The notes beneath the pieces are model-generated. The model was given only the letters and a program-made list of their open reading frames with translations, did not search any database and was not told the DNA's origin. From Microbacterium sp. H1-D42 (lineage in GTDB: Bacteria > Actinomycetota > Actinomycetes > Actinomycetales > Microbacteriaceae): a stretch of DNA of 64,000 bases. A program made the translations under genes and the position numbers. Numbering within the stretch: position 1 is the first letter of the stretch; each line of letters opens with the position of its first letter. This document shows, one piece after another, positions 39,178 through 48,787 of this stretch. The stretch lies in NCBI RefSeq assembly GCF_022637555.1, contig NZ_CP093342.1, positions 2,170,001-2,234,000 on the forward strand, written 5' to 3'.

Positions 39178-39213
39178 AGGCGGGGTGGATGCTGACCAGC
39201 ATCCACCCCGCCT
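39178..39213. terminator. bidirectional terminator between the dipeptidase-like gene and prfA
   Basis: A perfect 17-bp stem (39178-39194 with 39197-39213; core GGCGGGGTGGATGCTG) between convergent genes. The minus side is followed by TTTTCTGG, the plus side by CTCTTGTGG. It ends the rho-prfA transcript before it could reach prmC. Confidence 0.9.
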
Positions 39214-39229
39214 CTCTTGTGGTTCGGAG

Positions 39230-40309
39230 TCAGTCCTCGCCGCCGAGGGCGGCCAGCTGAGCCTCCTCGTCGGCATGAATCGCCGATTCGATGATCGGGT
39301 CGAGCGCGCCGTCCATCACCTGGTCGAGGTTGTACGCCTTGTAGCCGGTGCGGTGGTCTGCGATGCGGTTCTCGGGGAAGTTGTAGGTGCGGATGCGCTC
39401 GGAGCGGTCCATCCCGCGGATCTGCGAGCGTCGGGCGTCGGAGGCCGCCGCGGCGAGCTCCTCCTGCTGCCTTGCCAGCAGGCGAGCACGCAGCACGCGC
39501 ATGCCCGCTTCGCGGTTCTGCAGCTGCGACTTCTCGTTCTGCATCGACACGACGATGCCGGTGGGCACGTGCGTGATGCGCACAGCGGAGTCGGTCGTGT
39601 TCACCGACTGGCCTCCTGGGCCTGACGAGCGGTACACGTCGATCTTCAGATCGTTCGGATCGATCTGGATCTCTTCGGGCTCGTCGACCTCGGGGAACAC
39701 CAGCACGCCGGTGGTCGAGGTGTGGATGCGCCCCTGTGACTCGGTGGCGGGCACGCGCTGCACGCGGTGCACGCCACCTTCGTACTTCAGGTGCGCCCAG
39801 ACGCCCTGGGAGGGGTCGGCCGACGATCCCTTGATCGCGACCTGGACGTCCTTGTAGCCGCCGAGATCGGACTCGTTGCGCTCGAGGAGCTCGGTCTTCC
39901 AACCGCGATGAGCCGCGTACTGGATGTACATCCGCAGCAGGTCGGCGGCGAACAGCGCCGACTCGGCGCCGCCCTCCCCCGCTTTGATCTCCATGATCAC
40001 GTCGCGCGCATCGTCGGGGTCGCGCGGGATGAGCAGCCTGCGCAGCTTCTCCTGCGCCACGCGCAGTCCCTCTTCGAGGGCCGGCACCTCCTCGGCGAAG
40101 GCGTCGTCCTCGCGGGCGAGCTCGCGCGCCGCCGCGAGGTCGTCGGATGCCGTGTTCCACGCCTCATGCGCAGCGACGATCCGATTCAGCTCGGCGTAGC
40201 GGCGGTTGACGCGCTTGGCACGCGCGGCGTCGGCGTGCACCGCCGAGTCGGAGAGCTCCTCCTGCACCCGGCGGTGCTCGTCGATCAGTGCTTGGACGGA
40301 TTCGAACAC
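39230..40309 (-). CDS. prfA: peptide chain release factor 1
   Basis: A 359-residue RF1 for UAA and UAG stop codons. The PxT codon-recognition motif is PAT at 187-189 (RVPATESQG), which separates RF1 from RF2, and the peptidyl-tRNA hydrolysis motif is GGQ at 232-234 (GPGGQSVN). GGAG lies eight bases before the GTG start. It follows rho by 24 bases. Confidence 0.97.
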   Translation of the reverse strand: MFESVQALIDEHRRVQEELSDSAVHADAARAKRVNRRYAELNRIVAAHEAWNTASDDLAAARELAREDDAFAEEVPALEEGLRVAQEKLRRLLIPRDPDDARDVIMEIKAGEGGAESALFAADLLRMYIQYAAHRGWKTELLERNESDLGGYKDVQVAIKGSSADPSQGVWAHLKYEGGVHRVQRVPATESQGRIHTSTTGVLVFPEVDEPEEIQIDPNDLKIDVYRSSGPGGQSVNTTDSAVRITHVPTGIVVSMQNEKSQLQNREAGMRVLRARLLARQQEELAAAASDARRSQIRGMDRSERIRTYNFPENRIADHRTGYKAYNLDQVMDGALDPIIESAIHADEEAQLAALGGED

Positions 40310-40333
40310 GCGACTGCTCCGCTCAGAGTCGGA

Positions 40334-42529
40334 TCAGCGGATGCTGTTCTCGTGCGCGTGCGATGAGCCGGTCGACGTGGGTGCCGGCATCGACTTCTGC
40401 ATCTGGAAGAGGAACTCGGCATTCGAGCCGGTCTCCTTCAGCTTGCCGAGCACGACCTCCAGCGCCTGCTGCGGGTCGAGGCCAGCGAGGGCGCGACGCA
40501 GCTTCCAGGTGATCTTGACCTCGTCGGGCGAGAGCAGCATCTCCTCGCGGCGGGTGCTCGACGCGTTGACGTCGACGGCCGGGAAGATCCGCTTGTCGGC
40601 CAGCGCGCGCGACAGGCGCAGCTCGCTGTTGCCGGTGCCCTTGAACTCCTCGAAGATGACCTCGTCCATCTTGGATCCGGTCTCGACGAGCGCAGTGGCG
40701 AGAATGGTCAGCGATCCGCCGTTCTCGATGTTGCGCGCTGCGCCGAAGAAGCGCTTCGGCGGGTACAGCGCCGAAGCGTCGACACCGCCGGTCAGCACAC
40801 GACCCGACGCGGGCGCCGAGATGTTGTACGCGCGGCCCAGACGGGTGATCGAGTCCAGCAGCACGACCACGTCGCGGCCGAGCTCGACGAGGCGCTTGGC
40901 GCGCTCGATGGCCAGCTCCGCGACGGTCGTGTGGTCTTCGGCCGGACGGTCGAACGTCGACGCGATGACCTCGCCCTTGACAGTGCGCTGCATGTCGGTG
41001 ACCTCTTCAGGCCGCTCGTCCACAAGCACGACCATCAGGTGCACCTCGGGGTTGTTCTGCGCGATCGCGTTCGCGATCTGCTGCAGGACGATGGTCTTGC
41101 CGGCCTTGGGCGGCGCGACGATCAGGCCGCGCTGGCCCTTTCCGATGGGGGCGACCAGGTCGATGATGCGCTGAGTCAGCTTCTCGGGCGCGGTCTCGAG
41201 GCGCAGGCGCTCCTGCGGGTAGAGCGGCGTGAGGTTGCCGAACTCGACGCGGTTCGCTGCGTCGTCGGTCGACAGGCCGTTGACCGAGTCGACCTTCACC
41301 AGGGCGTTGTACTTCTGGCGGCCCTGCTGCTCGCCCTCGCGCGGCTGCTTGATGGCGCCGACGACCGCGTCGCCCTTGCGCAGGTTGTACTTCTTGACCT
41401 GGCCGAGGGAGACGTAGACATCGCTGGGCCCTGCGAGATAGCCGGTGGTGCGCACGAACGCGTAGTTGTCGAGGATGTCGAGGATGCCAGCGACCGGGAT
41501 GAGGACGTCGTCCTCGCCGATCTCGGTCTCGAACTCGTCTGCGGTGGTGTTGCCACCGCCACGACGCTTGTTGCGCTGACGAGTGCGACCAGAGGAGTGC
41601 TCGTCGTCGGAGCCGTCGCCCTGGCTGTCATTCCTGCTGCCGCCGTTCTGGCTGCCCTGGTTGCTCTGGCCGCCCTGGCTGCTCGCGCCGCGACCGCGGC
41701 TGCGGCTGCGGTTGCGTCCGCGGCCACGACCGCCGCCATCGCCGTCGGCCGAGTCGCCGTCGGAGGACGAGCCGTCGCCCCCCGTGCTGTCGTTGCCGGA
41801 CGCGTCATCGTTCTTGGAGTCGCGGTCGTTCTTGGAGTCGCGGTCGTTCTTGGAGCCGGCGTTCCTGCCGCCGTTGCGCGACGCGCCGTCGACCTGTGAG
41901 CCGTCCTGCTCAGCGGAGGCCGAGCCGGAGGTCGCGGCGTCCGTGTCGGTCGCCGACGCGGTGTCTGCGTCGTTGTTCTCGGCGGACTTCGCTCCGCGGC
42001 GGCCACGCGCCGGGCGCTTGGCCGGCTCGGCCGAGGCCTCATCAGAGGATCCCTGCGCTGCGGGCGTCTCGTCAGCGCCGGTCGAGCCCTGCTCGGCGGC
42101 GGCCTCTTCGGCCGGTGCGCTGGTCGCTGCCTTTGCCCGTGACGCACGCTTGCGTGCCGGCTTGGCCGGAGCGTCGGCGTCAGCAGCATCCGATGACTTC
42201 GGCACATCGGCTGCACTGGAGCCGGCGTCTGTGGCGGTGCCGTTGTCGGCGCTGGGCAGGTCGAGCGTGTCGGCCTCCACCTTCTTCGCCCGGCTGCGCC
42301 GCGGCGCCTTCGCCTTCGGCTTCTCCTCGGCGGGAGCTTCGGAAGCCGCCTGATCGGCCGGCTGTGCGGCCACAGGGGCTTCCGTCACGGCAGTTGCGGC
42401 TGCAGCTGATGCCGTCGTCGCTCGACGCGGCGCGCGCTTGCGGGCCGGAGCAGCCGCAGGGGCAGCAGCATCAGGGACAGCCGTCTGGGTGGCCGGGGTT
42501 TCGTTCTGGGTCTCGGAGAATGTCTCCAC
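40334..42529 (-). CDS. rho: transcription termination factor Rho with long N-terminal extension
   Basis: A 731-residue Rho, about 310 residues longer than E. coli Rho. Residues 1-325 are low in complexity: Ala/Lys/Arg-rich first, then Asn/Ser/Asp/Gly/Arg-rich with SKNDRD repeats and [14 protein letters not shown]. The conserved part follows: the RNA-binding cold-shock-like domain ([23 protein letters not shown]), Walker A PPKAGKT near 477 and [13 protein letters not shown]. Such extensions bind RNA and can phase-separate in other high-GC and Bacteroides Rho proteins. GTG start with AGGGAG upstream. Confidence 0.97.
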   Translation of the reverse strand: METFSETQNETPATQTAVPDAAAPAAAPARKRAPRRATTASAAAATAVTEAPVAAQPADQAASEAPAEEKPKAKAPRRSRAKKVEADTLDLPSADNGTATDAGSSAADVPKSSDAADADAPAKPARKRASRAKAATSAPAEEAAAEQGSTGADETPAAQGSSDEASAEPAKRPARGRRGAKSAENNDADTASATDTDAATSGSASAEQDGSQVDGASRNGGRNAGSKNDRDSKNDRDSKNDDASGNDSTGGDGSSSDGDSADGDGGGRGRGRNRSRSRGRGASSQGGQSNQGSQNGGSRNDSQGDGSDDEHSSGRTRQRNKRRGGGNTTADEFETEIGEDDVLIPVAGILDILDNYAFVRTTGYLAGPSDVYVSLGQVKKYNLRKGDAVVGAIKQPREGEQQGRQKYNALVKVDSVNGLSTDDAANRVEFGNLTPLYPQERLRLETAPEKLTQRIIDLVAPIGKGQRGLIVAPPKAGKTIVLQQIANAIAQNNPEVHLMVVLVDERPEEVTDMQRTVKGEVIASTFDRPAEDHTTVAELAIERAKRLVELGRDVVVLLDSITRLGRAYNISAPASGRVLTGGVDASALYPPKRFFGAARNIENGGSLTILATALVETGSKMDEVIFEEFKGTGNSELRLSRALADKRIFPAVDVNASSTRREEMLLSPDEVKITWKLRRALAGLDPQQALEVVLGKLKETGSNAEFLFQMQKSMPAPTSTGSSHAHENSIR
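41808..41862. repeat. 18-bp tandem repeats in the rho extension
   Basis: About three units of CGTTCTTGGAGTCGCGGT, reading SKNDRD on the minus strand, lie in the disordered extension of Rho. In-frame length variation between strains would be expected. Confidence 0.85.
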
Positions 42530-42699
42530 GAGTACTCCCTCATATGTCGTGGGAAAAAACAGAGCAATCCAATGAGTGCACGGCGAATGCCGAGCGCATC
42601 ACACGCGCCGACGCAGAGCGTCTGCCAGCCAGTATCGGGATGATTCCGGGGGTCGCGTGCGGATTTCGCAGAAGTGCGATGGGGGCGAGATTCACGAAG
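42530..42699 (-). other. 170-base leader between thrB and rho, no gene
   Basis: No open frame of note. On the minus strand it carries the tract TGTTTTTTCCC and then the rho Shine-Dalgarno. No convincing promoter or hairpin. Rho genes are often autoregulated through their leaders, so this spacer is the place to look, but I see no specific signal. Confidence 0.4.
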
Positions 42700-43695
42700 T
42701 TACGTGGAGCCCTCCGCTCGATCCCTTACTGTACCACCCCGCACGTCGACGGCGAGCATGTGTGCGTCCCAGGGTGTGTCGGTCATGGCATCCGCGACAT
42801 CGACTGCCGCCTGCCGCGCGCCGGGCCCGTCCGCCAGCACCAGCACGCTGGGGCCGGCTCCGGACACCACGGCGGCGAATCCCGCCGCCCGCAGCGCCTG
42901 AACCAGGCGAAGTGTCTCCGGCATGGCCGGCCCACGGTAGTCCTGATGAAGCCGGTCCGCCGTGGCATCCAGCAGCAGTTCCGGGCTCTGCGTCAGGGCA
43001 GCGACGAGCAGCGCCGAGCGCGAGACGTTGAACACGGCGTCCTCGCGAGAGACCTGCGGCGGCTGCAGCGAACGGGCAAGCGATGTCGACATCGTGAATC
43101 CGGGCACGAAGACCACCGGGGCCACACCACGGTGCACGAGCAGTTTCTTGTGCTGCGGACCCCGCTCGCCGGTCCAGGCGATCGTCAGCCCGCCGAACAG
43201 AGCCGGCGCGACGTTGTCCGGGTGCCCCTCCAGCTCGGTCGCGAGTCGCAGCAGGGCGTCGTCGTCGAGGTCGACATCACCGGCGAGCAGTCCCTTGGCG
43301 ATGAGGATGCCCGCTGTGACAGCCGCCCCTGATGACCCGAGCCCGCGGCCATGCGGCACGCCGTTCTCGGCGACGATGCGCAGACCGGGCATCTCGCGCC
43401 CCGCATCCGCGTAGGCATGCGCGATCGCCCGCACGACCAGATTTCCTGCGTCGCGAGGGATCTCCTCGGCGCCGGAACCCGAGACGTCGATCTCGAGGCG
43501 GTCATCGTCGAACGCCGAGACGGTGAGCGTGTCGTAGATGCTCAGCGCGAGCCCGAGCGTGTCGAAACCAGGGCCGAGGTTCGCGCTCGTGGCTGGAACC
43601 GTCACGGTGACGGTGCGCACGGCGCCGTCGACCACGGGCGTAGCCGTGACGACGGGCTCCATGTCGGCCGGGACGACAGTGACGCCCACCGTCAC
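42700..43695 (-). CDS. thrB: homoserine kinase
   Basis: A 331-residue GHMP kinase that phosphorylates homoserine for threonine synthesis. GHMP signatures: VPATSANLGPGFDTLG near 34, the ATP loop VPHGRGLGSSGAA near 113-125, and the C-terminal GAGPSVLVL. The GTG start overlaps the hom stop by four bases (GTGA), although a later ATG (MEPVV) is possible. thrC, which usually sits between hom and thrB in actinobacteria, is absent. Confidence 0.95.
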   Translation of the reverse strand: MTVGVTVVPADMEPVVTATPVVDGAVRTVTVTVPATSANLGPGFDTLGLALSIYDTLTVSAFDDDRLEIDVSGSGAEEIPRDAGNLVVRAIAHAYADAGREMPGLRIVAENGVPHGRGLGSSGAAVTAGILIAKGLLAGDVDLDDDALLRLATELEGHPDNVAPALFGGLTIAWTGERGPQHKKLLVHRGVAPVVFVPGFTMSTSLARSLQPPQVSREDAVFNVSRSALLVAALTQSPELLLDATADRLHQDYRGPAMPETLRLVQALRAAGFAAVVSGAGPSVLVLADGPGARQAAVDVADAMTDTPWDAHMLAVDVRGGTVRDRAEGST

Positions 43696-45008
43696 TCCCC
43701 CTCGACGCGCAGCACCGAGACCACGCGCTCGACGACGTCGCTCGCGGTGAGGCGCTCTACCGCCGCGCTGAGAGCGCTGTCAGCCGCACGGTGTGTGCCG
43801 ATGATGAGCCGTGCGGTCGTGCCTTCGGTGCCGTCCTCAGCCGGGATCCCGCTCTGCACGAGCGTCGCCACCGAGACGTCGCCCTCGCTGAGCAGCCCTG
43901 CGATGGTCGCCAGCACGCCCGCCTCGTCAGAGACCTCGAGCGTGATCTGGTAGCGGGTCATCACGTGACCGATCGAGACGACGGGCAGGTTGGCCCTGGT
44001 GGACTCGCCGACACCGGTGCCGCCGGCGATGTGACGGCGGGCGGCGGAGACGACGTCACCGAGCACGGCGGACGCGGTCTGCACGCCGCCGGCGCCGGCG
44101 CCGTAGAACATCAGCGAGCCGGCCGCCTCAGCCTCGACGAAAACGGCGTTGTTCGCGCCGTGCACCGAGGCCAGCGGGTGCGAGCGGGGAACCAGAGCGG
44201 GGTAGACCCGCACCGAGATCGAGTCGGAGCCCGCGCTCGTGAGCCGCTCGCAGACGGCGAGCAGCTTGATGACGAATCCGGCGTCACGCGCCTCCTCGAT
44301 CATCGCCGCTGTGATCGAGGAGATGCCCTCGCGGTGCACGGCCTCCAGCGGGACGGCGGTGTGGAAGGCCAGGGATGCCAGGATCGCGGCCTTCTGCGCG
44401 GCGTCGTAGCCTTCGACATCGGCGGTCGGGTCCGCCTCTGCGTAGCCGAGTCGCTGAGCGTCGGCGAGCACGTCGGCGAAGTCAGCCCCTTCGGTGTCCA
44501 TCCGATCGAGGATGTAGTTCGTGGTGCCGTTGACGATGCCCATGATGCGCACCACGCGGTCGCCGGCGAGCGAATCCCGCAGCGGGCGGATGATCGGGAT
44601 GGCGCCGGCGGCGGCGGCCTCGTAGTACACCGAGGCGCCCACGCGGTCGGCCGCTTCGTAGACCTCGGGACCGTGGGTCGCGAGCAGCGCCTTGTTGGCT
44701 GTGACCACGTCGGCCCCTGAGCCGAGACCGAGCAGGATGTGCGAGCGGGCAGGCTCGATGCCGCCCATCAGCTCGATGACGATGTCGGCGCCGGTGATCA
44801 GCGTCTCGGCATCCGTCGTGAAGAGCTCGCGGGGCAGCTCCACCTCGCGCACCGCGTCCACGTCGCGCACGGCGATGCCGGCGAGCTCGAGGCGCGCGCC
44901 GGCGCGGTCGGCGAGCTCGTCACCGTGTCGCAGCATCAGGGATGCCACCTGCGATCCCACGGCTCCGGCACCAAGCAGCGCCACACGAAGTCGTCGGTAG
45001 TCAGTCAT
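43692..45008 (-). CDS. hom: homoserine dehydrogenase
   Basis: A 438-residue NAD(P)-dependent enzyme at the branch to threonine and methionine. The N-terminal Rossmann motif is LLGAGAVGSQV; the catalytic domain shows TANKALLATHGPEVY, RIMGIVNGTTNYIL and ADPTADVEGYDAAQKAAILAS. A C-terminal ACT domain (SDEAGVLATIAGLLSEGDVSV) should give feedback inhibition by threonine. GAGGAG lies upstream of the ATG. Confidence 0.97.
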   Translation of the reverse strand: MTDYRRLRVALLGAGAVGSQVASLMLRHGDELADRAGARLELAGIAVRDVDAVREVELPRELFTTDAETLITGADIVIELMGGIEPARSHILLGLGSGADVVTANKALLATHGPEVYEAADRVGASVYYEAAAAGAIPIIRPLRDSLAGDRVVRIMGIVNGTTNYILDRMDTEGADFADVLADAQRLGYAEADPTADVEGYDAAQKAAILASLAFHTAVPLEAVHREGISSITAAMIEEARDAGFVIKLLAVCERLTSAGSDSISVRVYPALVPRSHPLASVHGANNAVFVEAEAAGSLMFYGAGAGGVQTASAVLGDVVSAARRHIAGGTGVGESTRANLPVVSIGHVMTRYQITLEVSDEAGVLATIAGLLSEGDVSVATLVQSGIPAEDGTEGTTARLIIGTHRAADSALSAAVERLTASDVVERVVSVLRVEGE

Positions 45009-45074
45009 CTGCGCTCCTCAGCACGTCGGGGTCTCGGTTCAGGTTCGTCGGACGCGCACGCCCGGATGCGTGTG

Positions 45075-46484
45075 TCACGGCGCGATGCCCGCGTCGCGGG
45101 TCAGCAGATCGCTCAGGCTCTCGCCGTGCACGATCACGCGCGCCGCACCGTCGCGGACTGCGACGATCGGCGGGCGCGGCACATGGTTGTAGTTGCTCGA
45201 CAGCGGCGCGCAATAGGCGCCAGTCGCGGCGACGGCGAGCAGGTCGCCCGGAGCGACGTCGCCTGGCAGGTACTCGTGGTCGACGACGATGTCGCCGGAC
45301 TCACAGTGCCTGCCGACGACTCGCACCAGCTGCGGACCAGCCGTGCTGACGCGGGAGGCGATCCGCGCCGAGTACTGCGCGCCGTAGAGCGCGGGGCGCG
45401 CATTGTCGCTCATCCCGCCGTCGACGCTCACGTAACGTCGACTGCCGCTGCCGAGCGCGACGTCCTTGGTCGTGCCGACTTCGTACAGTGTCACGCCGGC
45501 GTTGCCGACGATCGCGCGGCCGGGCTCGAACGAGAGGGCGGGGATGCTTATTCCGCGTCGACGGCACGCTTCGGCGACCGCGGAGACGATCCCTTCAGCC
45601 AGCTCGGCGATGGGCACCGGGTCGTCGACCCTGGTGTAGGCGATTCCGAAGCCGCCGCCGAGGTTCAGCTGCGGCACGTCTCCCCCGGCCAGCAGATCCT
45701 TGTGCAGATCGAGCACGCGCGCGGCGGATTCGCGGAAGCCGGCGACACCGAAGATCTGCGAGCCGATGTGACAGTGCAGGCCTGCGAACACCAGGCCCGG
45801 CAGCTCGCGGATGCGGGCGACGGCGGCGGCAGCCTGCGTGAGCGGGAATCCGAACTTCTGGTCCTCGTGTGCGGTGGCGAGGAAGTCGTGCGTCTCGGCG
45901 TGGACGCCGCTGTTGACGCGCAGCATGACGCGCTGCTCGGCACCGGTGCGAGCGACGATCTGTGCGAGCCGCTCGATCTCGATCTCACTGTCGATGATGA
46001 TCGTGCCGACCCCGACGGCGACTGCGCGCTCGAGTTCATTCACGGACTTGTTGTTGCCGTGGAAGCCCAGTCGCGCAGCATCCGCTCCCGCCAGCAGGGC
46101 CACTTCGAGCTCGCCTCCGGTGCAGACGTCGACGTTCAGCTCCTCGTCCAGCATCCACCGCACGATCGTCGTGTTCAGCAGCGCCTTGCCTGCGTAGTAG
46201 ACGCGAGCAGTCGTGCCGTGCTTCGCGGCCGCCGTGTCGAATGCGTCACGAAGGGTGGTCGCGCGTCGCCGCACTTCGCCCTCGTCAAGCACCTGCAGCG
46301 GCGTGCCGTGGATGCGCACAAGCTCCCCTGCGGACATGCCGGCGATGATGAGCTCGCCGTCGGCGGAGCGCTGCGCTGACGCCGGCCAGACCGATCGCAC
46401 CAGATCGTTGGCGTCGTCGGGTACGGCGAGCCAATCGGGCGCGGGCGAGGAGGCAGCGGAATGCACAGGGCCAGCAGAATGCAC
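45075..46484 (-). CDS. lysA: diaminopimelate decarboxylase
   Basis: A PLP enzyme of fold type III that makes lysine from meso-DAP. PLP lysine in YYAGKALLNTTIVRWM, GFHGNNKS, VGGFGIAYT-type glycine loop (LGGGFGIAYT) and the active-site Cys region VVGRHCESGDIV are present. The start is uncertain: GTG 46484 and GTG 46466 both give a usual N-terminus, and neither has a clear ribosome binding site. The two lie in an 18-bp direct repeat (GTGCATTC(T/C)GCTG). hom follows after 66 bases. Confidence 0.94.
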   Translation of the reverse strand: MHSAGPVHSAASSPAPDWLAVPDDANDLVRSVWPASAQRSADGELIIAGMSAGELVRIHGTPLQVLDEGEVRRRATTLRDAFDTAAAKHGTTARVYYAGKALLNTTIVRWMLDEELNVDVCTGGELEVALLAGADAARLGFHGNNKSVNELERAVAVGVGTIIIDSEIEIERLAQIVARTGAEQRVMLRVNSGVHAETHDFLATAHEDQKFGFPLTQAAAAVARIRELPGLVFAGLHCHIGSQIFGVAGFRESAARVLDLHKDLLAGGDVPQLNLGGGFGIAYTRVDDPVPIAELAEGIVSAVAEACRRRGISIPALSFEPGRAIVGNAGVTLYEVGTTKDVALGSGSRRYVSVDGGMSDNARPALYGAQYSARIASRVSTAGPQLVRVVGRHCESGDIVVDHEYLPGDVAPGDLLAVAATGAYCAPLSSNYNHVPRPPIVAVRDGAARVIVHGESLSDLLTRDAGIAP

Positions 46485-46604
46485 AGAGCACCAATCATGT
46501 AGTGGGTCTTCGGGCGGATGACGCACGGCGAGGATGCCCACGATTCTAAGGCACACACGTGCCCAGCCCTGCCCGGAAGTCCTGCCGAGCGGGAGCAGCC
46601 GTGC

Positions 46605-46835
46605 TCAGGCCCGAGGCAGCAGGGCGCGGAAGCCAGAGAGCAGGATCGCCGGGATCAGCAGGGCGGCGGCGAGCCACTGCGAGACGGCCATCCACCCAGC
46701 GGCGACAGCCGCGACGCCGCCATCCTGCTGCTCGGTGAGCACGAAGACGATCCCGGAGATGGCATAGGCGAGTGCCGCGGTGATGAATGCGGTCCAGGTC
46801 GCGATCTCGACTGTTGTCGCACCGTTGTTCCTCAT
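46605..46835 (-). CDS. small hypothetical membrane protein
   Basis: A 76-residue protein with two membrane helices (IATWTAFITAALAYAISGIVFVL and VSQWLAAALLIPAILLSGF). The start is the ATG at 46835, seven bases after TACGAT; another ATG nine bases upstream lies within that box and is unlikely. No family recognised. It is divergent from the BrkB-like gene with only 66 bases between the starts. Confidence 0.65.
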   Translation of the reverse strand: MRNNGATTVEIATWTAFITAALAYAISGIVFVLTEQQDGGVAAVAAGWMAVSQWLAAALLIPAILLSGFRALLPRA

Positions 46836-46842
46836 GGCCGCC

Positions 46843-46848
46843 ATCGTA
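46843..46848 (-). promoter_or_regulatory. -10 box, leaderless small membrane protein gene
   Basis: TACGAT on the minus strand, seven bases before the ATG at 46835. Confidence 0.45.
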
Positions 46849-46888
46849 ACCACCGTCGTCGTCGCGTGATCGCGCCGCATCGTCCGGT

Positions 46889-46894
46889 TAGGGT
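46889..46894 (+). promoter_or_regulatory. -10 box, leaderless BrkB-like gene
   Basis: TAGGGT, seven bases before the ATG at 46902. Confidence 0.45.
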
Positions 46895-46901
46895 GATGAG
46901 G

Positions 46902-47975
46902 ATGGGCAGTTCGCCGAGCAGCGAGACTCGTGCCGCCGACGTCAGCTGGGCGGCACGGACCTCGTCTGCCCTGATCCGCTGGATGCTGCGTCGACGTCTC
47001 GTGCGCGCTGCGCTGCTGTACAGCGGCCGACGCGGCCCGATGCTCGCCGACGCCGTCACCTACCGCGCGCTGTTCAGCGTGTTCGCCGGCGTGCTTCTCG
47101 GCTTCTCCGTCGCGGGACTCTGGCTCTCGCAGGACGATGCGGCGTGGGAGGCGATCGTCGGGGCGGTGGATGCCGCCGTGCCTGGCCTGCTCACGACGGG
47201 TGATCAAGCAGGGATCGTCGACCCCGACAGCATCCGCGCACCTGCGGGCCTCTCCATCGCCGGCGTGATCTCGCTGGTGGGTCTGATCGGCTCAGCGCTG
47301 GGTGCGATCGGAGCGATGCGGACGGCGATCCGCACGATCGCCGGCACAGTCTCGACGGACATCGCGTGGTACTTCATCGTGCTGCGCAATCTGCTTCTCG
47401 CGCTGCTGATCGGCGGCGGCTTCGCCGCTGCCGCAGCGCTGACCTTCTCAGGCGAGCTGGTCGTGCGCGTCACCGCGGATGCCCTCGGCCTGCCGTCAGG
47501 GGCGGGAGCCGTGTTCTGGACGACACGGGTGCTTTCGCTGCTGGTCGTCCTGATCCTGAACGCCGTCATCGTGGCGGCCGCGTTCCGCATCCTCTCGGGT
47601 CTGCGCGTCTCCGCTCGGGTGCTGTGGAGCGGTGCGCTGCTCGGCGCCGTGTCGCTGCTGGTGCTGCAGGAGCTCTCCGGACTGTTCGTCGGCGGTGCGA
47701 GCGCGAACCCGCTGCTCGCGTCGTTCGCGTCGCTGCTCGCGCTGCTGCTGTGGTTGAACCTGTCGACTCAGGTGATCCTGCTCGCATGCGCGTTCATGGC
47801 GGTCTCGGCCCGCGAGGAGCACGACAGGGTGACGGCCAGGTTCGGGGCGGAGACGCTCGCCGAGGCGGCCCTGGACCGAGCCGAGCAGGATGTGCGCATC
47901 GCAACGGCGGCGCTCCGCACAGCTCAGCAATCCGTCGCCGAGCAGCACGACGGCAGCGAGAGTTCCGTTCGCTGA
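46902..47975 (+). CDS. YihY/BrkB family inner membrane protein
   Basis: A 357-residue protein with about six membrane segments: LFSVFAGVLLGFSVAGLWL, GLSIAGVISLVGLIGSALGAIGA, FIVLRNLLLALLIGGGFAAAAALTF, VLSLLVVLILNAVIVAAAFRIL, LLGAVSLLVLQELSGLFV and LASLLALLLWLNLSTQVILLACAFMAV. The ALTYRALFS-like opening (ADAVTYRALFSVFAG) and the LLWLNLSTQVILLACAF block are characteristic of the family once misnamed RNase BN. Its function is unknown. A charged C-terminal helix follows the last segment. Confidence 0.87.
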   Translation: MGSSPSSETRAADVSWAARTSSALIRWMLRRRLVRAALLYSGRRGPMLADAVTYRALFSVFAGVLLGFSVAGLWLSQDDAAWEAIVGAVDAAVPGLLTTGDQAGIVDPDSIRAPAGLSIAGVISLVGLIGSALGAIGAMRTAIRTIAGTVSTDIAWYFIVLRNLLLALLIGGGFAAAAALTFSGELVVRVTADALGLPSGAGAVFWTTRVLSLLVVLILNAVIVAAAFRILSGLRVSARVLWSGALLGAVSLLVLQELSGLFVGGASANPLLASFASLLALLLWLNLSTQVILLACAFMAVSAREEHDRVTARFGAETLAEAALDRAEQDVRIATAALRTAQQSVAEQHDGSESSVR

Positions 47976-48009
47976 CTGTACTGCTCGCTGAGTGCCCTGC
48001 TCGCCGCGG

Positions 48010-48786
48010 TCAGCGGGGGCAGGTGCCCGGATCGAGCAGCGACTCGTCTGTCGCGATGCGACCGTCCACCGAGATGTCGGCGACGACACGCGATCCGTCG
48101 ACGCGCAGGCCGGTGAGGGTCATGCCGGCGGGCAGCTGGTCGGCGATGCACACGCGGTGTGTCCCTGCGAGCGCCTCTCCGGTGCTGCCGAACAGCGCAG
48201 CGAGACGCTGGATGTCGACCTCGTTGCCCGCGACGGCGACCGAGACAGGGGTCAGCAGCAGATCGCCTTCGTCGGCACCGGCTGTCACAGTCAGCGCGAG
48301 CGGGATCTCGCGGCCGAGCACTGGGATGCCGCCGTGCACGGTGACATCCGGCTCGTCCAGCGTGACCTCAGTGATTGGAAGGTCGGAGCCCTCCAGCAGC
48401 GCGGCGAACTGCGATTGATCGATCGACACGGTCCCCTCTGCTGATCCGAGCGCGCCGCCGCGCAGTGGCACCCCCGTGGCGGTCACCTCGGCGGCGCCGG
48501 TGATGCCCTCGATCGTCACGTCGTCTGATGACAGGCGCAGCTCGTCGAGCGAACCAGCGAGCAGCTGTGGCAGCAGCATGCCCGTCGCCTCGACGTCGAG
48601 CTGCTGATCAGCAGGAAGGCCGAGCTCGTCGATCACCAGGCTGCGCACCGTGCTTGGCACGACGCTGCGGGCGATGAGCTCTGCCGCCACCGCGAGCACG
48701 GCGAGCAGCACGACGACGATCAGCACGATCCACGGCCACCGCGCCCGCTTGCGCGGAGCAGCAGTGGGCATCGCCTCGGTCGTCAT
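48010..48786 (-). CDS. LmeA/DUF2993 family protein
   Basis: A 258-residue protein with an N-terminal signal anchor (WPWIVLIVVVLLAVLAVAAELIA) and a DUF2993 domain (LDVEATGMLLPQLLAGSLDELRL, DVTIEGITGAAEVTATGVPLRGG). Mycobacterial LmeA of this family is a periplasmic phospholipid-binding protein needed for lipomannan elongation. A terminal pair of Cys residues (HRVCIA, PGTCPR) may form a disulfide. Its ATG is one base past the argS stop, so it is translationally coupled to argS. Confidence 0.85.
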   Translation of the reverse strand: MTTEAMPTAAPRKRARWPWIVLIVVVLLAVLAVAAELIARSVVPSTVRSLVIDELGLPADQQLDVEATGMLLPQLLAGSLDELRLSSDDVTIEGITGAAEVTATGVPLRGGALGSAEGTVSIDQSQFAALLEGSDLPITEVTLDEPDVTVHGGIPVLGREIPLALTVTAGADEGDLLLTPVSVAVAGNEVDIQRLAALFGSTGEALAGTHRVCIADQLPAGMTLTGLRVDGSRVVADISVDGRIATDESLLDPGTCPR

Positions 48787-48787
48787 G

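Noticed and set aside
42530..42699. Riboswitch or attenuator in the rho leader
   Set aside because: No leader peptide, no stable alternative hairpins and no known riboswitch core could be recognised.
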